Source: Wolfiporia cocos
Lineage: Eukaryota; Basidiomycota; Agaricomycetes; Polyporales; Phaeolaceae
Assembly (NCBI GenBank): GCA_029448655.1
Contig: JACCLO010000020.1
Coordinates: forward strand, 1-64,000
Reading direction: 5' to 3'
DNA: 64,000 nt
Shown here one piece after another: positions 31,401 through 42,840 of this stretch (position 1 is the stretch's first letter; each line of letters starts with the position of its first letter). Below the pieces are notes generated by a model, which saw only the letters and a program-made list of their open reading frames with translations, was not told where the DNA came from and searched no databases. The position numbers and the translations under genes were made by a program.

Positions 31401-33568
31401 CGGTCGATTTTGTCACTGACCTGCCAAGAGTCGGAAAGTATGACTCCATGATGGTGATTGTCGACCATGGCCTATCCAAGGCCATCTCTCTCACCCCATG
31501 CGACAAAACGATCACTAGCGAAGGGGCGGCAGAGATATTTCACCGGAAAATCTACTCGCTATATGGCATCCCCCGAAAGATCATTTCAGACAGAGGACCG
31601 CAGTTTGCATCAAAGCTTTTCAAGGAATTATGCAAGCTGCAGGGAACAGAATCAGCGATGAGTACGGCGTACCATCCACAGACCAACGGACAGACAGAAA
31701 GAATGAATCAACAGATCGAAGTATACCTTCGCATCTATTGCATGAACGACCCGTTCCAATGGGTACAGCGACTGCCCGACGTCGAATTTGCGCACAACAC
31801 CAGACGAACCGAAAACCGACCAGCGCCACTTGAAATAATCCTAGGATACGTCCCGAGGGGATTCCCAGATTATGACAGAGTAGGGAACGTCCCGGCAGCA
31901 GTTGACAGGATCAAGAAGGTCAAAGAGGCGCGAAAGATGGCATTCATCGCGCATGAATTAGCCCAGAAAAGAATGGCAGGGCGGTTCCTCAGAGAACTGC
32001 CAAAGCTCGAGAAAGGGGACAAGGTCTGGCTCGATGCCAAGAACCTAACAATCCCCTACGAATCGAACAAACTAGCACCAAAAAGAGAGGGACCCTTCAC
32101 CATCGCAGAAAAGATGGGACCCACGACATACCGGTTGCAGTTACCGACGAACTGGAAAATTCATCCGGTATTCCACGCCGCCTTACTAAAACCGTTCAGA
32201 GAAACGAGGGTGCACGGACCCAATTACCTACGGCCGCCACCTGATATCATCAAGGGACAAGAAGAGTATGAAGTCGAAGCCATCTTGGCTGATAGATGGC
32301 GAGGAAAGAAGCACCAGTACTTCGTCAAGTGGAAAGGCTATGCCACGGCCGACAACTCATGGGAAGATGAGGTGAACTTGGAGCATTCCAAGGAGCTGAT
32401 AAAAGACTACCACAGGACGAGAGTCAGGACAACCCCGACACTCAAAAACAAGACAGTAATAGTATGTCGACGACTCGCCACCAGCTCCCCCGCCGTACCA
32501 CAACCCCTGGCGATGCAGATCGTCGAGAAGGCCGACCGCGAGGTACGCCACCAAGAAGGTACTCTCCCCAGCATCTGCAGATTAGACACGCCCTCCTCTG
32601 GTACAGGGCCGAGGGACCCTTTGCTGGCCGAGCCGATGGCTGGTCGGCCCTCTTCGACATCGCGCAGGACCTCACCCACGTCTACAGCTCGTACCAGAAC
32701 ATCACCGAGGACCTCGTCCGAATGGAGGGGCAGATCAGAGCGCAGAGAGAGGGACTCGAGCTACTCACCGACAGACTTATCGACCGATTGGCCGCCACTA
32801 CGACGGCCCGACTACGACACGCGCTCAACGACTTCGAGGATCGCGAGCACGTTGCTCCCAATCGACCCGAATACACACCGCGACCCGCCCGCTTTTTCAC
32901 CCCCGACGAACGACGCCGAGTTGCAAGGCCGTTTGATTTTATGGAGGGCGATAGAGTATTATTTCCATTGCCTACCGAGACTCAGAGGGCCCGCCGAACA
33001 GGAGTTAGAGACCCGACGCCACGTATTTCTGGTATGGGAGGCAACGGGAGATGTGAACCACCTGCACGCCCGACGAGCCCTAGGGCTACCCCAGCGCGAC
33101 AGTGAAGAGCGAATAGCACGTCGCCTATTCGACGATCTCCTTCAGTGCAGAGTATTACCCGCGAGGAGTTTGAGCGAGGTGCGAGGGAGCACGAACGAGA
33201 CACCGCCTCCCTACCAACGTGGGCCGCACGAAACCTCCACCGAGCTGCACACCACTGGAGGTACCAGCATAACGAATACCTCCGCGATATCCCTTCCTTA
33301 CGGGTACCAGCGAGGCCCTCACCTGAGCAGCTGTGCCGACAATGTGGTTCTGCTAACCACTGGATCCTCGACTGCCCCGATTATATTTGCAGAACTTGTG
33401 GGCTCAATCAACCAGGTCATCGACAGAATGAATGCCGCCAACACTTCGTATGGTGAACTCCTACGACCCCGTCCCTCAGCGGGAACGGCAACATCTACAA
33501 CGAGCAGGACGCCGAGGCACTCTGAAGAGGGGAACTTGGAAAATTCGTCGAGGCCGACGAATGCTTAG
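28437..33568 (+). pseudogene. pol: pol of element C (two stops at the dUTPase)
   Basis: One reading frame from just after gag to 33568. Protease: [11 protein letters not shown] (about 28559). dUTPase: about 28967-29325, with TAG at 28976-28978 in motif 1 and TGA at 29087-29089 in motif 2 (GRLAG-stop-SG). RT: catalytic YMDD near 30111. RNase H: ETDASQF near 30547, SDHQNLTYW. Integrase: H/H and CAIC zinc residues near 31180-31320, then VDFVTDL, SDRGPQFASKL and TERMNQQ carrying D, D, E. Chromodomain: YEVEAILADRWRGKKHQYF to DYHR (about 32262-32412). From 29114 the frame is open for 1484 codons, including a 350-codon Ser/Arg/Thr-rich extension that overlaps ORF3. B and E have a stop soon after the chromodomain, so the extension may not be native. 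Confidence 0.93.
32464..33525 (+). pseudogene. ORF3 of element C (two CGA to TGA stops)
   Basis: Same frame and start (MSTTRHQLPRR) as element A ORF3, -1 relative to pol. Interrupted by TGA at 33103-33105 and 33454-33456, both at sites where other copies have CGA. Both knuckles remain (CRQCGSANHWILDC and CRTCGLNQPGHRQNEC), the second just before the second stop. Confidence 0.85.
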
Positions 33569-33575
33569 GGAGGGG
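33567..33575 (+). promoter_or_regulatory. Polypurine tract of element C
   Basis: AGGGAGGGG four bases before the 3' LTR, the expected primer for plus-strand DNA. Also present in A, B (slightly altered) and E at the same distance. Confidence 0.8.
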
Positions 33576-33579
33576 CTGA

Positions 33580-34287
33580 TGTTACGGTTATTTTGATTTT
33601 TCGAATATCGACAGAACTCACCACTGGGCAAATACGATACAGGGACTTGTTGCGCAACCAACTCCCCTGGCTACTCGTGACTCTACTGGGCGCATCCCCA
33701 GTTGTACTAGTCTATAGGGCGCGTTTCACCTTTGGCAGATCCAACTCTGCCACCATTTCATGTTCATCGTTTATTAGCTGATAGATGGCGTTCAACCGCC
33801 ATCATTCCTATCTATCGTCTCAGGAAAATCACTACATACCTATCAAACGTTTGATACCATAGCGTAGATAGTATCGGTGACATCTGGGACGCACTTGACC
33901 CCTGAAACCCAACGTAGTATATAAACTAATGTACCTACTGTCGAGGCTCTTCAGCTCGACCTTGTTGTACAAACAAGAAGTCTTATACTCGTTCTCAAAC
34001 GTAGGAAACTACGCTCAGTATTTCTCACTCGAGCAACCGAACGACTAAGTCTTCGAAGTGCACACTGACTTCTCGGACTTAGGCGAGTCTTATATTCTAT
34101 TCGACTTGCACCTGAACGAATTATATCCTCTAACGCGTATTGGATATTAACGGATCTCCTAAGAACTTTACTTAGGACTTGAAAGCATCTAACGAGTATT
34201 TGCCTTGCATACGGCAACGTGCCTACGTGCAGAAGAACGATCTATATTCGCGACTCGAATATACGAACGGGTATTCGACCCGTAACA
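33580..34287 (+). repeat. LTR shared by elements C (3') and E (5')
   Basis: 708 bp with the C polypurine tract immediately left and the E primer site immediately right. Its variants match the C 5' LTR rather than the E 3' LTR. This indicates the tandem arose by recombination between LTRs rather than by two adjacent insertions. Confidence 0.93.
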
Positions 34288-34333
34288 GAAGGTCGAGCTT
34301 ATCACACCCTCACCTACCACGGTGTAAGGGCAT

Positions 34334-36182
34334 ATGATATTTGGACCAGAATTCCCAGCACGACTGATTGAACTCTTGCCCGAGGACATTCAGGGAGTCT
34401 ACAGACTCAACCAATACGAGTGGACTGACACCATTGGAGCCTTCCGTAACCGCGGAGGAATTGTTGTCATCCCCAGAGAAGATAGGGCATCGAAGTGGGT
34501 ACAAGTATACCCCTCCGCAGGAACAACCGCTTGGGAAATAACGCGTGAAGCGTTCGAACGATTCGGAGAAATCCCTCCGATGTCAACCGCGACGTTGACC
34601 GAAAACAAAACCATCAACAGAACCTCCGATGCCGATGGAAATACGAATCAGCCTTCGGGCGCCACAGGAATGGCAGGAATTGAGCGCATCGGAGATGATG
34701 GGAGAAATCCTGGGAACTTTACAGGAACAAATAACAGCCAGACCGGAGGAGAGGACCCTCCAGGATTTATATCTGCTTTTGCGCAGAGTGGGATTGGGTC
34801 TATGGCTGGAGGAACAGACCTCTTTGGAAACCCCCCACAGAACGCACCCGGAATGGGTAGTGGAGGAAATCCGTCTTGGACTAGCCCAAGCGGAGGAATG
34901 GGAACGACAAACCCAGGAACATGGCCTTCAGGCCTATTTGGACGAACCTCCGCAGGTACAAGCGGAGGAGGACTGGGAGGAAACTTCAGACTCGGAGGAG
35001 GGAATGCCCCCCCTCCTGGAGGACTCGGAGGAGGAACCCCCACGAACCACGGAGGAGGAACCCCTGGAGGAGGAAACCCAGGGAACCCCGGAGGAAACCC
35101 AGGAAACCTGGGTGGAGGATACCCGGGAGGAGGAGGACCCCCAGGGGGACCTCCACCACCGAATGCGCCGCAGCCTCAACCTCCAGCGCCAAACCCGTAC
35201 TATTGACCCCCGATGATAAAAATCAATCCCCCCGACGTTTTCGATGGGGAACGGTCCGACATGCAGAACTTCATAAACCAGTGTAATTCCTGGTTTACGA
35301 TGTACGAAACATCGTTCCAGAACGATGTTCAGAGAGTGATCTTTATCCTCTCTTATATTTCGAACAAAGGGAAAACGGGTCAATGGAAACAGAATTACCA
35401 CCGGGTCTATACAAACCCCCAGACGAAACGATTCTTCCCGCCTAGTCTTGCACAGTTTTATGCGGACTTCCAGAAAGCCTTCGGAGCCATCGAAGAGGTA
35501 CAGAAGGCGCGGAAGAAAATCCTGGAAGTAGCCCAGGACAGAAAGGACATCGATGATTATATCACCGAATTTAACAACTTGGCCGGAAAGGCCCAGTACA
35601 ATCGATACAGCGCGGACGGAAACGCGTTGCTCATAACCCTCTTCGAGAAAGGGTTACCCGAACACACGACCCGATACATCATCGGTGTACGGCCGCTGCC
35701 GGCGACCATTGACGAATGGCAGTCTGCTGCCTCGTACTATGAAAATACGTACAAGATATTCTTGAAACGGGATAAGCCGTTTATCAAGAAGAAGGCTTGG
35801 CAAGCCCTTGAACCAGAATAACTGGACGCACTAGTGCTCCTCAGACGACCGCACCGAAAGATCCGAATGCGATGGATGTAGATCGAATGACCACCCAGGA
35901 AAGGGACGATCACATCAAGAAGGGCAAAGTGTTTCACCTGCCATCAGCCAGGGCATATGTCGCGAGACTTGCCCGAAGAGACCAAGGAAGCCAGCCCGCC
36001 CTAGGCGGACTACTCGAAAGACTGAAGAAGAAGAAGCCGAGCAAGAAGCTCGCATCGAAGAAGTCTCTGAAGAAGAGACTGAATACATCACCGCGAACAG
36101 AGCGGTCACAGCGATTAGGGCCCTGAAAGCCAAGAACCCCGAGCTCCTAGCACAGCTTGTAGAAGAACAGGATTTTGCCTAG
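34334..36182 (+). pseudogene. gag: gag of element E
   Basis: Same start as gag of C. TGA at 35204-35206 (CGA in other copies, just before the capsid), a frameshift near 35805 (AAGCCCTTGAACC versus AAGCCTCGAACC), and further small indels around the CCHC knuckle near 35925-35970 destroy the frame. The Gly-rich linker differs in repeat number from A and C. Confidence 0.92.
34629..35216 (+). CDS. Possible overprinted ORF within gag of element E
   Basis: 195 open codons in the frame overlapping the Gly-rich part of gag, with the same start (MPMEIRISLRAPQEW) and end (IDPR) as in A and C. It stays open although E gag itself is broken. It overlaps the TGA of E gag without being affected. Confidence 0.35.
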   Translation: MPMEIRISLRAPQEWQELSASEMMGEILGTLQEQITARPEERTLQDLYLLLRRVGLGLWLEEQTSLETPHRTHPEWVVEEIRLGLAQAEEWERQTQEHGLQAYLDEPPQVQAEEDWEETSDSEEGMPPLLEDSEEEPPRTTEEEPLEEETQGTPEETQETWVEDTREEEDPQGDLHHRMRRSLNLQRQTRTIDPR

Positions 36183-39100
36183 GAGGGAAGCCCACGGTCT
36201 TACCCTCCGAGAAAGCAGCGCATGTAATTACCTCATTCGAAAAGAATTGATCCCTCTTCATCCCGGTAATCATGACGCTGGCAAAACCCGTGAAGTGCAA
36301 TGCACTAATCGACTCAGGAGCAATGTCGAACCTGATCCACAGCAGAGTAGTAGAGAAATACAAGGTGCCCACGCAACCCCTGAAGAACCCGATTATCGTC
36401 AAAAACGTTGACGGAATGGAAAACAAAGATGGGCGAATAGATCGAGAAGCCACCATACTCCTACGATACCCAAAAACCCAGAAAACACGAAAAGTCCGAT
36501 TCTTAGTAGGATCAATCGGCACGGAAAATATGATCCTAGGGTATGGGTGGCTAAAAGACGAAAACCCCACGATCGACTGGAAGGACCAGACGGTTGACGT
36601 ACGATCAGTACTAGGGGCAGAAGAAAGAAAACAAGAAACCACAATCCGTATGGATACGGTGGAGATGGTAGTTTCTCCGAAAGGAAAAATCCCAACAAGG
36701 GGAACCCAGGAAGCTGCAGGGTACGACCTCTATGCCGCAGAAGAAACTGAAATCCCAGCAGGAGGATGGAAGCTCGTCCCCACAGGAGTAAAAATGAAGA
36801 TCCCGAAGGGGTCGTACGGGAGGTTAGCCGGACGGTCAGGCAACACCCTCAGACATGGACTGGTAGTCCAGGCCGGAGTCATAGACTCAGATTACCGAGG
36901 AGACGTAGGAGCCATCATCTTCAACTACTCGGATAAAGCACACCGAATTATCCCAGGCATGCGGATAGCCCAGATAATATTCGAACGACACCTAACCCCC
37001 GACATCGTTGAGGTCGAAGACCTAGACGAGACAGAAAGGGGAGAAAAGGGGTTCGGGTCAACAGACCAACCAGAAGAAACGGCTCAAAGACTATACACCC
37101 TCGACGAATACGAAGCAATACGACGATTCGTAAAAGATAGCCCTAGAATCATAGGGAAGAAAGGGGAAACGAGAAGAAAGTTCCGAACGAAGATCCAAAT
37201 CATTAATGCTGTCAGGAAAGCATTAACAAAATCCCAGGAACTCGCACAGAAAACCCGCGAGCCGGAAAGATCGATCGAGGAAATGGTCCCGAAACACCTG
37301 TTGGACTTCGCTAAAGTATTCAGCAAAGAATCCGCAGCGGCATTCCCCCCAACGAGGCCATGGGACCACGCAATCGAATTAAAACCCGACTTCGTGCCGA
37401 GGGACTGCAAAGTCTATGCATTATCGCCAAAAGAGCAACAGGCGCTGGACGAATTCCTGAAAGAAAACTTAGCCAAGGGATTCATAGTCCCTTCAAAATC
37501 CCCGATGGCATCACCATTCTTTTTCGTCCCAAAGAAAGACAACGGCCTACGGCCATGCCAAGATTATCGATATCTGAACGAATGGACAATAAAGAATGTC
37601 TACCCCTTACCACTTATCTCAGAACTCCTGGAAAAGCTGAAGGGAGCGAAAATCTTTACAAAGATGGACCTCAGAGCAGGATACAACAACGTTCGAATCA
37701 AGGCGGGAGACGAATGGAAGGCAGCCTTCAAAACAAACCGGGGGTTATATGAGCCCACAGTTATGTTTTTCGGATTATGCAACGCACCTGGAACCTTCCA
37801 GGCAATGATGAATGAAATCCTGAAAGAAGAAATCCTCGAAGGATGGGTGCTTGTTTATATGGACGACATCCTCATTTTCTCAGAAGACGAGAAAACGCAC
37901 AAGGAACGGGAGCGGCGGATCCTTCAGAAATTAGTGGACAACCACCTCTTTGTGAAACCCGAGAAATGCGCCTTCGGCGTCGACCGAGTTGAGTTCCTAG
38001 GGCTGGTCATCACCCCAGGGAACATCCAGATGGACCCAGCAAAACTCAACGGGATTAAGGAATGGCCGACTCCCCGAAATCTCAAGGAAGTCAGATCCTT
38101 CCTAGGATTTGCGAACTTCTATCGGAAATTTATCGATCACTACTCTACGCACGCCCGACCCTTGGTAGACCTCACAAAAACGGTCACAGGGACAGGGTTC
38201 CAATGGATGGAGAAAGAACAGAAAGCATTCGAATTCATGAAGAAAGCATTCACGACGGCGCCCGCACTAAGAACACCAGACAAGGAGAAACCGTTCATCC
38301 TCGAAACAGACACATCTCAGTTCGCCACAGGAGCAGTGTTAAAACAGACAGATGAAACGGGGTGTGAACGGCCAGTGGGATATCTCTCACAAACCCTGAC
38401 ATCCACAGAACGGAACTACGAAATCTACGATCGCGAACTACTCGGAATAGTCCGAGCACTAGAAGAATGGCGGCACCTGTTAGAAGGAGCACCGCATCGG
38501 ATCTTGATCTGAAGCGATCATCAGAACCTGACGTACTGGAGAAGCGCACAGCGCCTAAATCGGCGACAAGCGAGATGGCATCTATTCCTCTCGCAATTCG
38601 ACCTGAAATTACAACACGTCCCCGGAAGAAAACTGGTCATGGCGGACACACTTTCTAGGCTGTATCACCTTGACGAAAGTAACGAAGACAACGAGGGAAT
38701 AACCATGATTCCAGACAAGCTCGTAGTCCATGCGATCCAGATCCCGATCATTGATCGAATCAAAAGCGCCAACAATCAAGATGAATCTGCGGAACAGGCG
38801 ATCCGCGCCCTAGGAGGCACGGACGAGTTCCCCGCGAAAACCATCGCAGATGATTGGCAGCAAACAGACGGAATATTGCTCTACAAGGGCAGGGTGTATG
38901 TGCCAAAAGATGAGGGTCTTCGACGGGACGTCATCTCAAAATACCACGACTCGATCCCGGCTGGACACCCTGGGATCTGGGGTACGACGATACAGGTTAC
39001 GACCCATTTCTGGTGGCCCGACATGAGAACAATGATAGCGGAATATGTCCAGGGCTGTGCAATCTGTCAACAGATGAAACCTGATAGAAACCCGCTAAAA

Positions 39101-40258
39101 CCCCCTTTACAACCAATACCAACACGAGAAGACGCCCTCCCATTCTCACAATGCTCGGTTGATTTTGTCACCGACCTGCCAAGAGTCGGAAAGTATGACT
39201 CCATGATGGTGATCGTCGACCATGGCCTATCCAAGGCCATCTCTCTCACCCCATGCGACAAAACAATCACGAGCGAAGGGGCCGCAGAAATATTCCATCG
39301 AAAGATATACTCACAATACGGCATTCCCCGAAAGATCATTTCAGACAGGGGACCGCAGTTCGCATCGAAACTGTTCAAGGAATTATGCAAGCTGCAGGGA
39401 ACGGAATCTGCGATGAGTACGGCGTACCATCCACAGACCGACGGACAAACGGAAAGAATGAATCAACAGATCGAAGTGTACCTTCGTATCTATTGCATGA
39501 ACGACCCTTTCCAATGGGTACAACGACTACCTGACGTCGAATTTGCGCACAACACCAAGCGAACCGAAAACCGACCTGCGCCCCTTGAAATAATCTTGGG
39601 TTATATTCCAAGGGGATTCCCAGACTACGACAGGGTAGGAAACGTCCCGGCAGCAGTCGACAGGATCAAAAAGATCAAGGAGGCGCGAAAGATGGCATTC
39701 ATCGCGCACGAACTAGCTCAGAAAAGAATGGCGGGACGTTTCCTCCGAGAATTACCGAAGCTCGAGAAGGGAGACAAGGTTTGGCTCGACGCAAAGAACC
39801 TAACGATACCTTACGAATCAAACAAGTTGGCACCAAGAAGGGAAGGACCCTTCACCATCATGGAAAGGCTGGGGCCCACGACCTACCGGCTACAACTACC
39901 GACGAGCTGGAAAATTCATCCCGTTTTCCACGCCGCATTACTAAAACCGTTCAAGGAAACGAGGGTGCACGGACCCAATTATCTACGACCGCCACCTGAT
40001 ATCATCAAGGGGCAAGAAGAGTACGAAGTCGAAGCCGTCTTGGCTGATAGATGGCGAGGAAAGAAGCACCAGTATTTCGTCAAATGGAAAGGCTATGCCA
40101 CGGCCGACAACTCATGGGAAGATGAGGGGAACCTGGAACACTCCAAAGAGCTGATAAAAGACTACCACAGAGTGCGAGTCAGAACAACCCCAACACTCGA
40201 AAACAGAACAGTGATAATATGTCGACGACTCGCCACCAACTCCCTCGCCGCGCCATGA
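36183..40258 (+). pseudogene. pol: pol of element E (one stop in RNase H)
   Basis: Open from about 36272 to 38512 (746 codons): protease ([11 protein letters not shown]), complete dUTPase, RT (YMDDIL near 37859) and RNase H up to HRILI, where CGA has become TGA at 38510-38512. The frame reopens for the rest of RNase H, integrase (GHPGIWG, CAICQQMK, VDFVTDL, SDRGPQFASKL, TERMNQQ) and the chromodomain (FVKWKGYATADNSWEDE, about 40080-40130). It ends at TGA 40256-40258, the position used by B. This may be the native pol end, about 45 codons after the chromodomain. Beyond it the same frame is open again to 41326. Confidence 0.93.
36713..37069 (+). other. dUTPase domain of element E pol (complete)
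   Basis: The best-preserved dUTPase in the plus-strand copies. Five conserved motifs in order: [33 protein letters not shown] (with the catalytic-motif Asp), [17 protein letters not shown]. About 119 residues, the usual length of the trimeric single-domain enzyme core. It lies between protease and RT in one polyprotein frame; the motif-5 tail leads into a charged linker and then RT. Family role: hydrolysis of dUTP to dUMP and pyrophosphate, with Mg2+. Confidence 0.92.
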
Positions 40259-41283
40259 CCCCTCACAGCGACACAGGACGGAGGGAAGGACGACCGAGAG
40301 GTACGCCACAAAGGAGGTACTCCCCTCAACATCTGCAGATTAGACACGCCCTCCTCTGGTACAGGGCCGAGGGACCCTTTGCTGGCCGAGCCGATGGCTG
40401 GACGGCCCTCTTCGACATCGCGCAGGACCTCACCCACGTATACAGCTCATACCAGAACATCACCGAGGACCTCGTCCGAATGGAGGGGCAGATCAGAGCG
40501 CAGAGAGAGGGACTCGAGTTACTCACCGACAGACTTATCGACCGACTGGCCGCCACCACGACGGCCCGACTACGACACGCGCTCAACGACTTCGAGGATC
40601 GCGAGCACGCTACTCCCAACCGACCCGAATACGTACCACGACCCGCCCGCTTTTTCACCACCGACGAACGACGCCGAGTTGCAAGGCCGTTTAATTTTAT
40701 GGAGGGCGATAGAGTATTATTTCCACTGCCTACCGAGACTCAGAGGGCCCGCCGAACAGGAGTTAGAGACCCGACGCCACGTATTCCTGGTATGGGAGGC
40801 AACGGGAGACGTGAACCACCTGCACGCCCGACGAGCCCTAGGGCTACCCCAGAACGACAGCGAAGAGCGAATAGCACGCCGCCTATTCGACGATCTCCAT
40901 CGGTGCAGAGCATTACCCGCGAGGAGTTTGAGCGAGGTGCGAGGGAGCACGAGCGAGACACCGCCTCCTTACCCACATGGGCGCAACGGAACCTCCACCG
41001 CGCCGCTCACCACTGGAGATACTGACACAACGAATATCTCAGAGATATCCCTTCCCTACGGGTACCAGCGAGGCCCTCGCCTGAACAACCCTGCCGGCAG
41101 TGCGGATCCGCTAGCCACTGGATCCTCGACTGCCCCGACTATATTTGCAGAGCTTGTGGGCTCAATCAACCAGGTCATCGACAGAATGAATGCCGCCAAC
41201 ACTTCGTATGGCGAACTCCTACGACCCCGTCCCTCAGCGGGAATGGCGACATCTACAACGAACAGGACGCCGAGGCACTCTGA
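40219..41283 (+). pseudogene. ORF3 of element E (one stop)
   Basis: Starts [17 protein letters not shown], -1 to pol. Open to a TGA at 41023-41025, just after HRAAHHWRY, and then open again over both knuckles (CRQCGSASHWILDC, CRACGLNQPGHRQNEC) to the usual end EQDAEAL. Otherwise nearly the same as A ORF3. Confidence 0.85.
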
Positions 41284-41337
41284 GGAGAGGAACTTGGAAA
41301 ATTCGTCGAGGCCGACGAATGTCTAGGGAGGGGCTGA

Positions 41338-42628
41338 TGTTACGGTTATTTTAATTTTTCGAATATCGACAGAACTCACCATTGGACGAATACGATACAG
41401 GGACTTGTTGCGCAACCAACTCCCCTGGCTACTCGTGACTCTACTGGGCGCATCCCCAGTTGTACTAGTCTATAGGGCGCGTTTCACCTTTGGCAGATCC
41501 AACTCTGCCACCATTTTATGTTCATCGTTTATTAGCTGATAGATGGCGTTCAACCGCCATCATTCTTATCTATCGTCTCAGGTATATCACTACATACCTA
41601 TCAAACGTTTGGTACTATAGCATAGATAGTATCGGTGACATCTGGGACGGACTTGACCCCTAAAACCCAACGTAGTATATAAACTAATGTACTTACTGTC
41701 GAGGCTCTTCAGCTCGACCTTGTTGTATAAACAAGAAGTCTTATACTTGTTCTCAAACGTAGGAAACTACGCTCAGTATTTCTCGCTCGAGCAACCGAAC
41801 GACTAAGTCCTCAAAGTGCACACTGACTTCTCGGACTTAGGCGAGTCTTATATTCTATTTAGACCCGCACCTGAACAGATTATATCCTCTAACGCGTATT
41901 GGATATTATACGATCTCCTAGGAACTTCACCTAGGACTTGAAGGCATCTAACGAGCATTTGCCTTGCATACGGCTATACGCCCACGTGCAGAAGAACGAT
42001 CTATATTCGTGACTCGAATATACGAACTGTCACGGTTCACCCCTGGGGGGTACCAGCATCCCTTACTATGGTTGTATGGGCGCCGCTGCACGCGCGCGCG
42101 CCCCGCTCACTTTACGTTTCCTCTCAGTCGCGCCCTAGTTACCTCCAGGATCACCTGACCCAGTAGGCGCGCGCTAGTCAGGCAGCGCGCGTGCCAGGTA
42201 CTCACATGATAGGTCACCATATAGTTACATGTTACGTTACTTGTACGGTCACGCTTACGTTACATGCGCACAGGCCATGTCTGTAGGGCAGGCTAGATAC
42301 TTAGCGTTCCAACACATGTACTTATACTGCAGCGATGAGGGCTTACTCCCTCATCTTTGAGATTCTAGTCATTGGGCCTTGGCCCCTTTCTTGCTATGCG
42401 CGTGATGCGTCTCTGCCCCGGGGGCCTCTCTTGTCTCGCTTGACTGTGTGCCGCCATGTTATGTCGCCGCTAGGAGTCCTCGGGTTGGGTTCGCCCTTGG
42501 TACAGCCGACCCGGTCACCGCTGTCGCGGTCGCACACATGCCTCGTTAGGCACGTTAGGATTCCCCTGCAGCGCAGGTCCTCACAAACAAGTAAGTTTGT
42601 GACATGAACGGGTATTCGACCCGTAACA
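41338..42628 (+). repeat. 3' LTR of element E, split by a solo LTR
   Basis: 709 bp without the insert at 42028-42604. Variants such as AGGTATATCACTAC and GGTACTATAGCAT set it apart from the C/E shared LTR. The polypurine tract AGGGAGGGGCTGA abuts its left end. Confidence 0.92.
42028..42604 (+). repeat. Family-3 solo LTR inside E's 3' LTR
   Basis: Runs TGTCACGGTTCACCCCTGG...AAGTAAGTTTGTGACA, 577 bp. Flanked by CGAAC (42023-42027) and TGAAC (42605-42609), a TSD in which one copy shows a CpG to TpG change. CpG-rich, with GCGCGCGC runs. TATA-like TACTTATACTGC near 42320. Confidence 0.93.
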
Positions 42629-42840
42629 GTTATGGTCATTTTCATTTTTTAAACACTGGCAGAACTCACCACTGGGTGAATATGATACAGGGACTTGTTG
42701 CACAACCAACCCCCTGGCTACTTGTGACTCTACTGGGTGCATCCCCAGTTGTACTAGTGTATAGGGCTCATTTCAGAACTGGCAGATCCAACTCTGCCCT
42801 CATCTCATATTTATCATTACTGATTGGCAGATGGTGTTCA

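Larger units (their letters stand above)
25835..34287 (+). mobile_element. Element C: nearly intact family-1 chromovirus
   Basis: Two 708-bp LTRs (25835-26542 and 33580-34287) that look almost identical, with primer site, open gag, pol, ORF3 and polypurine tract in canonical order on the plus strand. Lesions are limited: two stops around the dUTPase (28976-28978 and 29087-29089), a short in-frame deletion near 30485 at the RT/RNase H join, and stops in ORF3. The 3' LTR is also the 5' LTR of element E, so the two form a tandem pair. Confidence 0.94.
33580..42628 (+). mobile_element. Element E: family-1 chromovirus, tandem with C
   Basis: Full order LTR, primer site, gag, pol, ORF3, polypurine tract, LTR on the plus strand. 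Gag has a nonsense codon and frameshifts; pol is open from protease through most of RNase H; ORF3 has one stop. The 3' LTR (41338-42628) carries a family-3 solo LTR and abuts an older CpG-poor family-1 LTR. Confidence 0.93.

Noticed and set aside
25835..42628. Two independent neighbouring insertions for C and E
   Set aside because: Only one LTR separates them and no TSD lies between, so recombination or multimer insertion fits better.
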